Part shown: piece by piece, positions 1 to 6,448 of the stretch
Layout: the number at the start of each line of letters is the position of its first letter
Numbering within the stretch: the first letter of the stretch is position 1
Origin: Anaerolineae bacterium
GTDB lineage: Bacteria > Chloroflexota > Anaerolineae > JAAYZQ01
Length of the DNA: 17,063 nucleotides
Assembly (NCBI GenBank): GCA_016929795.1
Contig: JAFGIA010000259.1
Span: forward strand, 1 to 17,063
Reading direction: 5' to 3'
The notes under the pieces: model-generated
Told to the model about the DNA's origin: nothing
Database searches by the model: none
The model's input: only the letters and a program-made list of their open reading frames with translations
Program-made: the position numbers and the translations under genes

Positions 1-2
1 CC

Positions 3-39
3 GCGACCGTTGCGACCGCGACCGTTGCGGCCGCGGGCG
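3..39 (+). repeat. R1 palindromic-type repeat, double copy
   Basis: Two direct copies of GCGACCGTTGC (3-13 and 18-28) are followed by a GC-rich tail. The 37-base block matches 13544-13580 in sensor H at 35 of 37 positions. It is read in frame as A-T-V-A-T-A-T-V-A-A-A-G just before a transmembrane segment of sensor A. Confidence 0.75.
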
Positions 40-1454
40 ATCCAACCTCAGCCGATGTGACGGGCTGGGTGGCGGGAACGCTGACGTTGTTCATGATGGG
101 TTTGCTCATCGTGGTCTCTTTGAACTATTTGATGCCGCGCCTGGCTGCGGCGATCGAACAGGGGCGGAGGCTGGCCCGCGAGTTGGCAGGGCAACGGGAT
201 CGCCTGGAGGAGGAGGTAACGGCCCGGACCAGGGATCTGGTGCGGCAGAGCGCGCGCCTGGAAGCAGCGGCCCAGGTGGCCCGGGATGCGGCGGCGATCC
301 AGGATGTGGGGCAGTTGCTGGAAGAGACGGTGCGCCTGATCTCGACCCGCTTTGGTTTCTACCATACCGGTATCTTTTTGCTCGATGAGAAAAGAGAGTA
401 TGCGGTTCTGCGCGCAGCTTCTTCGGAGGGAGGGCAACGGATGCTGGATCGAGGCCACCGCCTGCGGGTGAGTGAGACGGGAGAGGCGGGCGAGGGGACC
501 TCGCCCCTACCTTCACTGCCGGTGGGTATTGTCGGCTATGTCACCCGGCAGGGCCAGCCGCGCATTGCGCTGGATGTGGGGGCCGATGCCGCCTACTTTG
601 ACAACCCCGATTTGCCCCAGACCCGCTCGGAGGTGGCGTTGCCCCTCCGGGCTCGGGGGGAGATCATCGGGGCGCTCGACGTGCAGAGTGTCGAACCGGA
701 GGCGTTCACTGAAGAGGATGTGGAGGTGTTGCAGACGCTGGCCGATCAGGTGGCGGTGGCCATCAGCAACGCTCGCCTCTTCCAGCGGGCGGAGGAAAGC
801 CTGGAGGCAGAGCGCCGGGCTTATGGTGAGATCAGCCGCGAGGCGTGGCGGCAGATGGTCGGCCGCCGGGCTGAGCGGGGCTTTCGCTGCGATACGCAGG
901 GGATCGTGCCGCTGGACGCAGGTTTGTCTATGACCAGGGCCGGTGGCTTGAGGGCTGGCAGCTTGCAGCCGGATGTGCAGGCCGCAACGGTCGCGGGCGC
1001 AACGGCGACCGTTGCCGCGGGCGCGGGCGCGGCCATGGACGGCCAGGTCGTGGTGGGCGAAGAGGATGACCGGCCCACGGTGAGTGTGCCGATCCCGATC
1101 CGCGATCAGGTGGTGGGCGTGTTGAATTTTCGCAAGGCAAGCGAGGGGGAGACCTGGTCGGAAGAGGAGCTGGCCCTGTTGCAGACGATGGCCGGGCAGT
1201 TGGGGCAGGCATTGGAGAGTGCCCGCCTGTATCAAGATTCTCAGCGGCGCGCTGCCGAGGAGCAGTTGCTCGGCGAGGTGATGGCCCGGGTGCGCGAGAC
1301 GCTGGATGTGGACGCCGTGTTGCAGACGGCCATTCGGGAGATGGGAGTGGCCCTGGGCCTGTCGCGGGTAGAAGTGCGGATGGGAGAAGGCGAGCTTTTC
1401 CCTCAAGCCGGGGCTGGTGTGGGGGAAGGGGGCGAGCATGTGGGAGCAGATTAG
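3..1454 (+). CDS. Membrane GAF-domain sensor protein, 5'-truncated (sensor A)
   Basis: The gene runs in from the left edge: the frame is open from base 3, so a GTG at 57 is probably internal. Counting from that GTG, residues 5-26 are a transmembrane segment, 32-75 a basic/acidic coiled coil, and 75-245 a complete GAF domain with the F-D-N-P-D-L-P-Q-T-R-S-E motif at 181-192. A hinge follows (A-Y-G-E-I-S-R-E-A-W at 255-264), then the C-terminal half of a second GAF (about 341-392) and a GAF-start-like tail (403-442). There is no kinase, cyclase, phosphatase or chemotaxis signalling domain. The stop overlaps the start of the next gene by 17 bases, suggesting coupled translation. Odd features are repeat-derived insertions: an A-T-V-A-rich stretch before the TM, a hairpin repeat in GAF1 (residues about 138-156) and an inverted-repeat cluster in the hinge. 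The missing N-terminus probably holds an extracytoplasmic or membrane sensing module. GAF assignment is firm; ligand and output are unknown. Confidence 0.85.
   Translation, partial: ATVATATVAAAGDPTSADVTGWVAGTLTLFMMGLLIVVSLNYLMPRLAAAIEQGRRLARELAGQRDRLEEEVTARTRDLVRQSARLEAAAQVARDAAAIQDVGQLLEETVRLISTRFGFYHTGIFLLDEKREYAVLRAASSEGGQRMLDRGHRLRVSETGEAGEGTSPLPSLPVGIVGYVTRQGQPRIALDVGADAAYFDNPDLPQTRSEVALPLRARGEIIGALDVQSVEPEAFTEEDVEVLQTLADQVAVAISNARLFQRAEESLEAERRAYGEISREAWRQMVGRRAERGFRCDTQGIVPLDAGLSMTRAGGLRAGSLQPDVQAATVAGATATVAAGAGAAMDGQVVVGEEDDRPTVSVPIPIRDQVVGVLNFRKASEGETWSEEELALLQTMAGQLGQALESARLYQDSQRRAAEEQLLGEVMARVRETLDVDAVLQTAIREMGVALGLSRVEVRMGEGELFPQAGAGVGEGGEHVGAD
489..510 (+). repeat. R3 hairpin repeat with CCTAC tail, copy 1
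   Basis: A 7-bp stem, GGCGAGG (489-495) with CCTCGCC (499-505), encloses a GGA loop and is followed by CCTAC. It lies in frame in GAF1 of sensor A, where sensors F and G have no corresponding residues. A second copy at 3280-3301 differs at three positions, two of which are a compensatory base-pair change in the stem. Confidence 0.7.
980..1027 (+). repeat. R1 repeat cluster forming an 11-bp inverted repeat
   Basis: GCAACGGTCGC (984-994) and its exact reverse complement GCGACCGTTGC (1005-1015) can pair across a 10-base loop. Bases 998-1027 are identical over 30 bases to 10709-10738 in sensor G. Bases 980-998 are identical over 19 bases to 6384-6402 (D) and 14098-14116 (H). The cluster sits in the variable hinge of sensor A and is read mostly as A-T-V-A-G-A. 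Confidence 0.8.
1421..1432 (+). promoter_or_regulatory. Ribosome binding site deciding the start of sensor B
   Basis: The purine run GGGGGAAGGGGG lies 5 bases upstream of ATG 1438. This favours ATG 1438 over the in-frame GTG at 1417. The resulting N-terminus, M-W-E-Q-I-R-R, matches M-W-D-Q-I-K-R of paralogue G. Confidence 0.65.
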
Positions 1455-3333
1455 GCGATTTTTTACGGCGCCCACGTTTGAGGCCCTGGCCGGTGGTGAG
1501 GAAGAGGCCGTGCCGAGGTCCCGAGCAGAGCTCGGGCATCCTCGGCCTGAGTACTCGGAGGCGCACAGGGCCAGGCTGCTTCATATGTTGGTCTCGATCC
1601 ACGCGGCGTTGATGTTCGTCATGATCTTTGTGTCTTTTCTTACCCCCGGGCCGCTGGTGGCCTTGTCGGCCGTTGGTTCCCTCCTGCTCGCGGACGTCTT
1701 TGTGCTGGTTCTGAACAGACGTGGCCGGGTTTCGCTCGCTGCCAGGTTGTTCACGGCCTCGTTGTGGCTTGTGATCGCGGTTCTGACTGTTTTTCTCGGC
1801 GGGGTGTATGGCGTGGCCTTTTCCGCCTACCTGGTGGTGGTGGCTGTGGCTGGCTTTTTGCTCGGTGGCCAGGGCGGGGCTGTGGTGGCCGCGTTCAGCA
1901 TCCTCGCTGGCCTGGGCGTGGCCTGGGCCCAGGAGAACAACGCGCTCCCTGCCGCCCTGGGGGAGAGCACGCCCATCTTTATGTGGCTGGCGCTTTCGGT
2001 CTATGTGCTGCTCATGGTCGCGATTGTCGTTCTGGCCACGAGGAACCTCTATGCCGCCCTGGCTCGGGCGCGAACAAGTGAGCAGGCGCTGACCAGCAAC
2101 CTCCGCCAACTGGAAGAGAGCCGGGATGCCCTGGATGCCCAGGCCCACCTCCTCGAACGGCAAACGGCCAAGTTGCAGGCTGCGGCGGAGGTGAGCCGCA
2201 GCGTGGTGTCGATCCTGGACATGGAGGAACTCTTCTGGCAGGCGGCTGACCTGCTGATCCGGCGCTTTGATCTCTACCACGTCGGCGTTTTTCAGCTTGA
2301 TGGCACTGGCCGCTGGGCCGAGTACCGTGCCGGCGCCGGTGAGGCGGGCCAGCTCCTGGCCGAGCAGCAGTTCCGCCTGGCGGTCGGCGGCGATTCGATG
2401 ATTGGCTGGTGCACCGCCCAGTCGCAGCCGCGTATCGTCCAGGATGTGGACAGCCTTGCGGCCGCAAGCAGCCTGCGGCCGCAAACGGTTGGGGACAGGG
2501 CGGGCGGGGCTGGACGTCTGGACCACCCCCTGGTGCCCCGGACTCGCAGCGAGGCTGCCTTGCCTCTCATCGCCCGAGGACGGGTGATCGGTGCCCTGAG
2601 CCTGCAGAGCGACCGTCCCGGCACCTTCGATCTCGATACCGTCGCCATCCTGCAGACGATTGCCGACCAGCTCGCCATCACCATGGACAACGCCCGGCTG
2701 CTCGCTTCTAGCCAGCAGGCATTGGAAGCGGCCAGCCGCGCCTACGGCGAGTCGACCCGCCAGGCCTGGGCCGAGCTGCTGCGCGGCCGTGGCAGTTGGG
2801 GCTACCGCTACCAGGGGGCAGGCATCACGCCCTTGGAGAGCGACGGACAGGTGGAGGCGCCCCACCCCCCCGGCGCGGGCACGGGAGTGGCCACAGTGGA
2901 CATTCCGCTCAAGATCCGTGACAAGGTGGTCGGCATACTCAGCTTTCAAAAAGAGATGGGGCAGCCCGCGGACCGGCCCGAGGGTACTTGGGGGGCCGGG
3001 TCCCCCGGCCCCGACGTTTCCTCTTGGACGGAGGAAGAGACCCGCTTGCTGGAGCGTTTGGTGGAGCAGACGGCGCTGGCGCTGGATAGTGCCCGTCTCT
3101 ACCAGGACACGCAGCGCCGCGCCGCGCAGGAACGACTGGTGGGCGAGGTGACCGCCCGGATGCGTGAGACGCTCGATATGGACGCGGTGCTCAGGACGGC
3201 CGCTCAGGAAATACGCCAGGCCCTGGGCCTATCCCGGCTGAGTGTGCGGCTGGCGGCTGAGGCCGAGGGGGGCGGGGAGGGCGGGGTGACCCCGCCCCTA
3301 CGGGCACGCAATTCGGAAGCAATGAAGGAGTGA
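1438..3333 (+). CDS. Six-transmembrane GAF-domain sensor protein (sensor B)
   Basis: This 631-residue protein has six predicted TM helices (about 47-69, 72-94, 102-121, 123-142, 146-164, 180-200). They are followed by a coiled coil (205-250), GAF1 (250-420, with T-R-S-E-A-A-L-P-L at 369-377), a hinge starting A-Y-G-E-S-T-R-Q-A-W (435-444), a C-terminal half-GAF (486-555) and the GAF-start-like tail (565-605). It should sit in the cytoplasmic membrane with the GAF part in the cytoplasm, but no output domain is visible. The start at 1438 was chosen from the ribosome binding site and paralogue G. Compared with G, it carries about 22 extra residues before TM1 that coincide with a nested hairpin, an insertion in the GAF1 loop built on GCGGCCGC palindromes, an insertion in the second GAF containing a 9-bp hairpin, and an R3 repeat in its C-terminal extension. 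GAF1 has H-P-L-V-P-R-T-R-S-E in place of the usual N-P-x-L-P-x-T-R-S-E. Ligand is unknown. Confidence 0.88.
   Translation: MWEQIRRFFTAPTFEALAGGEEEAVPRSRAELGHPRPEYSEAHRARLLHMLVSIHAALMFVMIFVSFLTPGPLVALSAVGSLLLADVFVLVLNRRGRVSLAARLFTASLWLVIAVLTVFLGGVYGVAFSAYLVVVAVAGFLLGGQGGAVVAAFSILAGLGVAWAQENNALPAALGESTPIFMWLALSVYVLLMVAIVVLATRNLYAALARARTSEQALTSNLRQLEESRDALDAQAHLLERQTAKLQAAAEVSRSVVSILDMEELFWQAADLLIRRFDLYHVGVFQLDGTGRWAEYRAGAGEAGQLLAEQQFRLAVGGDSMIGWCTAQSQPRIVQDVDSLAAASSLRPQTVGDRAGGAGRLDHPLVPRTRSEAALPLIARGRVIGALSLQSDRPGTFDLDTVAILQTIADQLAITMDNARLLASSQQALEAASRAYGESTRQAWAELLRGRGSWGYRYQGAGITPLESDGQVEAPHPPGAGTGVATVDIPLKIRDKVVGILSFQKEMGQPADRPEGTWGAGSPGPDVSSWTEEETRLLERLVEQTALALDSARLYQDTQRRAAQERLVGEVTARMRETLDMDAVLRTAAQEIRQALGLSRLSVRLAAEAEGGGEGGVTPPLRARNSEAMKE
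1513..1545 (+). repeat. Nested hairpin in the N-terminal coding region of sensor B
   Basis: The outer arms CCGAGG (1513-1518) and CCTCGG (1540-1545) enclose an inner 7-bp stem, CCCGAGC (1520-1526) with GCTCGGG (1530-1536), and a 3-base loop. The paralogous N-terminus of sensor G lacks this stretch. A further GAGTACTC palindrome follows at 1549-1556. Confidence 0.6.
2455..2483 (+). repeat. Tandem GCGGCCGC palindromes in the GAF1 loop of sensor B
   Basis: CTTGCGGCCGCAAG (2455-2468) is a perfect 14-base palindrome, followed by a second TGCGGCCGCA at 2474-2483 and then an AACGGTTGGGG stretch resembling a degenerate R1 repeat. It lies between the R-I-V-Q-D-V strand and the P-x-T-R-S-E motif, a site also expanded in sensors D, G and I. 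Confidence 0.55.
2978..3012 (+). repeat. R2 core CCGAGGGTAC plus a 9-bp hairpin
   Basis: The R2 core CCGAGGGTAC (2978-2987) is followed by GGGGCCGGG (2992-3000), a TCC loop and CCCGGCCCC (3004-3012). In frame it encodes a Gly/Pro-rich insertion between the F-Q-K strand and W-T-E-E helix of the second GAF. Other paralogues have only a few residues there. Confidence 0.65.
3280..3301 (+). repeat. R3 hairpin repeat with CCTAC tail, copy 2
   Basis: GGCGGGG (3280-3286) pairs with CCCCGCC (3290-3296) around a TGA loop and is followed by CCTAC. It matches 489-510 at 19 of 22 positions. One stem A-T pair has become G-C on both arms. It lies in the C-terminal extension of sensor B. Confidence 0.7.
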
Positions 3334-3345
3334 GGGGGCAAGATA

Positions 3346-4368
3346 ATGAACAATCAGAACAGGATCCCTTGGGTGGCGCTCACGCTGGTGATCTGCATTG
3401 CCCTGTTGCTGGCTTGTGGGCCACAGCCGACGCCGACGGTCCCTCCGCTCGAGGCGGTTTCGCTGCAATTGCAGTGGGTCACCCAGGCCCAGTTTGCCGG
3501 ATACTATGTCGCGCTGGATAAGGGTTGGTATCTCGAGGAGGGCATCGATCTGACGATTTATCCTGGCGGCCCGGACCTGGTGACTATGGACCTGGTAGTG
3601 GCCGGCACCCATGACTTTGCGACGAGCTTGCTGGCCGACCTGATCGTGGCGGTTCAGGATGGCAAGCCGCTGGTCAGCATCGCCCAGATCCAACAGACGA
3701 ACGGGCTGTTGCTTCTGGCGATGAAATCCTCGGGCATCGAGGGGCCGGCCGATTTTCGCGGCAAGCGGGTGGGGGTGTGGCTGGGAGGCTGGGAGGCGCA
3801 ATTCGATGCGCTGATGGCCAGGGAAGGGCTGTCTTCCCAGGATTATGACTTGGTTTCGCAGGGATTCAGCATGGACCCACTCCTCGACGGCAGCCTGGAC
3901 GTGGCTTCGGCCATGATCTATAACGAATACCACTCTGTGCTGGAAGCGGGTGTCAAGGCTGAGGATGTAAATATCATCGACTATGCCGATTACGGGCTCG
4001 ATTTTCCGGGGGACGTGCTCCTGACCAGCCGCCGCCTGGCCGAGGAAAAGCCCGACTTGTGCGTGCGCATCATCCGCGCCAGCCTGAGAGGTTGGGAGTA
4101 TGCCGTCGAACACCCGGAAGAGGCGGCGGAGATTGTGATCAAGTATGACCAATCGGGGATCCAGACACTATCGCACCAGCTCTCCATGATGCAAGAAATT
4201 GCCAAACTGGTCTCGTTGCCGCTCCGCCCCGTGGGCTACACCGATCGGGATGACGTGCGGCGGACGATCGATACCCTGCTCAGCTACGGTGTTTTGAGCC
4301 AGGCTGTGGAACCGGAAGAGGTGTTCACTAATGAATTCTGGGAGCAAGCCCGGCCAGGCGTGGAATGA
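3346..4368 (+). CDS. NMT1/THI5-like ABC-type solute-binding lipoprotein (C)
   Basis: This 340-residue extracytoplasmic binding protein has a signal peptide ending in a lipobox (L-L-A-C, lipidated Cys24) and a Thr/Pro-rich linker. The mature region opens with L-Q-L-Q-W-V-T-Q-A-Q-F-A-G-Y-Y-V-A at 40-56, the hallmark of the NMT1/THI5 (SsuA/ThiY/RibY-like) family. Further family-type segments are a ligand-cleft G-T-H-D-F-A at 87-92, D-F-R-G-K-R-V-G-V at 136-144 and R-A-S-L-R-G-W-E-Y-A at 244-253. Family ligands include thiamine pyrimidine precursors, riboflavin, alkanesulfonates and nitrate; the sequence does not decide between them. The Cys-rich iron motif of eukaryotic THI5 is absent. The gene begins 12 bases after sensor B and ends 27 bases before sensor D. 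No permease or ATPase is in the window, so it may serve sensor D as a ligand-presenting co-receptor, or work with a transporter encoded elsewhere. Family assignment is firm; the role is inferred. Confidence 0.88.
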   Translation: MNNQNRIPWVALTLVICIALLLACGPQPTPTVPPLEAVSLQLQWVTQAQFAGYYVALDKGWYLEEGIDLTIYPGGPDLVTMDLVVAGTHDFATSLLADLIVAVQDGKPLVSIAQIQQTNGLLLLAMKSSGIEGPADFRGKRVGVWLGGWEAQFDALMAREGLSSQDYDLVSQGFSMDPLLDGSLDVASAMIYNEYHSVLEAGVKAEDVNIIDYADYGLDFPGDVLLTSRRLAEEKPDLCVRIIRASLRGWEYAVEHPEEAAEIVIKYDQSGIQTLSHQLSMMQEIAKLVSLPLRPVGYTDRDDVRRTIDTLLSYGVLSQAVEPEEVFTNEFWEQARPGVE

Positions 4369-4395
4369 GAGAGTGGAGGCTCGGGGGGAGGCGCT

Positions 4396-6429
4396 ATGAT
4401 TGACCGCTTTCTTCGGCGGTTGACGGTTCGCAGCCGGATCGTCGGCGGATTTGCGCTCTTGTTGGTGATGATGGCACTGTTCGCGCCGCTGCTCATCACT
4501 GCCCAGAGTTTTATCGTGGATCGCCTGAGACAGATCACCGAAGTCGAGGCGCGTGCCGACCGGTTTCTTTTGCTGGCCGCAGCGCGGATCGAGTCTTCGC
4601 GTGTGAATACTATGCGTTACATCCAGGACTATGCGCCCAGCACCTACGAAGCGTTGGATGACGTGGACCAGGCGAGTGATCTGCTGACCGAGGCCCGTGG
4701 CCTGATTTCCTCACCCGAGCAGCAGGCCGCCCTCGATACTATTTTGGTGGCCTTGACCGACTACCGGACACTCGTTCAACAGGTGGAGACAGCGAGGTCC
4801 GGGGTGGGTGGTGAGGACGTCTCGCGTTTGCTCTTCCAGGCATATCGGCTGGGCAATGACATTGGCCAGCGGATCGAGCAGGTGGTAAGCGACAGCGAGG
4901 CGCGCATCGCGGCCGGCAACGAAGCGATTCTGGCCCAGATCCAGGACCGTTTGATCCTGGTGGGCGCCGGGTACGCCGTCGCGGTGATCCTGGCGCTCAT
5001 CCTGTCCAGCGTGATCCAGCGCAGCATCACCTGGCCAGTAGCCGAGCTGCGGCGGGGCGCCGATGCCTTTCGGCAGGGGCAGATGGATGTCGCCGTACCA
5101 GTCGCCGGCAACGACGAGTTGAGCCTGTTGGGCCAGACTTTTAACGAGCTGACGGCCCAGTTGCGCGGGTCGATCGCTTCGCTGGAGCAGCGGGTGGCCG
5201 ACCGCACGCGCGACCTGGAGCAGAGGGCGGTGGAGCTGGCCACCGCTGCCGACGTGGGCCGGGCTGCGGCTTCGATTCTCGACCTGGAGACGCTGACCCG
5301 GCAGGTGGTCAACCTGGTGCGCGAGCGATTCGATCTCTATTACGCCGGCCTCTTCCTCCTTGATTCGGAAGGCCGCTACGCCGTGTTGGCGGCGGGTACG
5401 GGCGAGGCGGGGCAGATCATGCTCGACCGGGGTCACAAGCTGGAAGTGGGTGGAATATCGATGGTGGGCACAGCCTGCGCCCAGCGCCAGGCGCGCATCG
5501 CCCTTGACGTGGCGGCGGGAGAAGAGGCCCGAGGCACCCGTCCCGAGTACCCCTCGGGCTGGGTACCCGCGGGGGCATCACTGGCCCGCTTTGACAACCC
5601 ACTTTTGCCCCAAACCCGCTCGGAGATGGCGCTGCCGCTGATCATCGGCGGCCCCATGGGCACGGTGCTGGGCGCGCTGGACGTGCAGTCCACTCTGCCG
5701 GCTGCGTTCTCTGAGGAGGATGTCGCCGTCTTGCAGTTGGTCGCCGACCAGGTGGCCGTGGCTGTTCAGAATGCCAGGTTTTTTGCCGAATCGCAGGTCT
5801 CGCTGGAAGCGGCGCGGCGCGCCTATGGCGAGATCAGCCGGGAGGCATGGCGGCGATTGCTCGAAAGCCGTGGTGGGGCGCGGGGCTATATCAGCGATGA
5901 ACAGGGGCTGGTTCCGCTCTCCCAGGCTACAGAGCCTCACCCGCAGGGTGAGCGGATGGCTGGCTCTGATGAGGCCATCCCGAGTGGACCTCGCGTCCAG
6001 GGCGCCGCTCAGGCTGGGGGTTTGGATGAGGATGTCCGAGGGTACTCGGATGGGGATGGCGGCCCGGATCAGGCTTGGGCCTTGCCCATCCAGGTACGCG
6101 ATCAGGTGATCGGCGTCATCGACGCTCAAAAGCCGGAGGGGGCGGGAGCGTGGACGGCTGAAGAGAAGCAGGTCCTGGCGGCGCTCGTCGAGCAACTGGG
6201 CGTGGCGCTGGAGAGTGCACGCCTGTACCAGGATACGCAGCAGCGGGCGGCGCAGGAGCGGTTGGTGGGAGAGGTGACGGCCCGCATGCGTGAGACGCTA
6301 GATATGGATGCGGTTCTGCAAACGGCCGCACGCGAGATGCGCGCCGCTTTGGACCTGGTCGAGGTAGAAGTGCGCCTCGATACGGCCGCAACGGTCGCGG
6401 GCCAACCAGAAGGCATCGAGTCTGTGTAG
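4396..6429 (+). CDS. Helical-sensor HAMP-GAF membrane receptor (sensor D)
   Basis: This 677-residue protein has TM1 at 15-37, an extracytoplasmic, almost wholly helical region at 38-186 (four-helix-bundle or CHASE3-like), TM2 at 186-208 and HAMP at 208-260 with the conserved P (214) and N-E-L (250-252) elements. These are followed by a coiled coil, GAF1 (285-462, N-P-L-L-P-Q-T-R-S-E at 401-410), a long hinge (470-555), a half-GAF (560-612) and the GAF-start-like tail (620-661). It has no output domain or chemotaxis signalling tip. GGGGGGAGG lies just upstream of ATG 4396. The gene directly follows the binding protein C. Known four-helix-bundle receptors such as TorS and Tar accept liganded binding proteins, so a C-D pair is plausible. 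GAF1 carries about 22 extra residues at a GTACCCCT-containing hairpin, the hinge carries two more hairpins, and the last residues before the stop encode an R1 repeat (A-A-T-V-A-G). Confidence 0.87.
   Translation: MIDRFLRRLTVRSRIVGGFALLLVMMALFAPLLITAQSFIVDRLRQITEVEARADRFLLLAAARIESSRVNTMRYIQDYAPSTYEALDDVDQASDLLTEARGLISSPEQQAALDTILVALTDYRTLVQQVETARSGVGGEDVSRLLFQAYRLGNDIGQRIEQVVSDSEARIAAGNEAILAQIQDRLILVGAGYAVAVILALILSSVIQRSITWPVAELRRGADAFRQGQMDVAVPVAGNDELSLLGQTFNELTAQLRGSIASLEQRVADRTRDLEQRAVELATAADVGRAAASILDLETLTRQVVNLVRERFDLYYAGLFLLDSEGRYAVLAAGTGEAGQIMLDRGHKLEVGGISMVGTACAQRQARIALDVAAGEEARGTRPEYPSGWVPAGASLARFDNPLLPQTRSEMALPLIIGGPMGTVLGALDVQSTLPAAFSEEDVAVLQLVADQVAVAVQNARFFAESQVSLEAARRAYGEISREAWRRLLESRGGARGYISDEQGLVPLSQATEPHPQGERMAGSDEAIPSGPRVQGAAQAGGLDEDVRGYSDGDGGPDQAWALPIQVRDQVIGVIDAQKPEGAGAWTAEEKQVLAALVEQLGVALESARLYQDTQQRAAQERLVGEVTARMRETLDMDAVLQTAAREMRAALDLVEVEVRLDTAATVAGQPEGIESV
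5542..5558 (+). repeat. R2-like hairpin in the GAF1 loop of sensor D
   Basis: CCCGAG (5542-5547) pairs with CTCGGG (5553-5558) around TACCC, a reverse-orientation variant of the CCGAGGGTAC repeat. A second GGGTACCC lies at 5561-5568. Together they account for the extra residues between R-I-A-L-D-V and F-D-N-P in sensor D compared with A and F. Confidence 0.55.
5936..5952 (+). repeat. Perfect 7-bp hairpin in the hinge of sensor D
   Basis: CTCACCC (5936-5942), loop GCA, GGGTGAG (5946-5952). It is in frame in the variable hinge and its sequence is unrelated to R1; only the hairpin style is shared with the other elements. Confidence 0.45.
6035..6050 (+). repeat. R2 hairpin in the hinge of sensor D
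   Basis: TCCGAG (6035-6040), loop GGTA, CTCGGA (6045-6050). It contains the exact CCGAGGGTAC core also found at 2978, 7957 and 11491. It is read in frame as part of V-R-G-Y-S-D. Confidence 0.6.
6384..6402 (+). repeat. R1 repeat at the 3' end of sensor D
   Basis: These nineteen bases contain GCAACGGTCGC (6388-6398) and are identical to 980-998 in the hinge of A and 14098-14116 in the hinge of H. Here the repeat lies after the conserved tail, 25 bases before the stop codon. Confidence 0.75.
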
Positions 6430-6448
6430 AAAAAGGGTAAAGATAAAC

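Noticed and set aside
57..59. GTG 57 as the true start of sensor A
   Set aside because: The frame is open to the window edge and the upstream codons encode an R1 repeat like those within other genes. No ribosome binding site precedes it, so the gene most likely begins outside.
1417..1440. GTG 1417 as the start of sensor B
   Set aside because: It would add seven residues absent from paralogue G and would place the ribosome binding site inside the gene. ATG 1438 has a purine run at the right distance.
928..2949. 673-codon open frame on the minus strand
   Set aside because: It lies opposite the end of A and most of B, which have clear domains. Its product is His/Arg/Gln/Pro-rich with no recognisable fold, as expected for the complement of GC-rich coding DNA.
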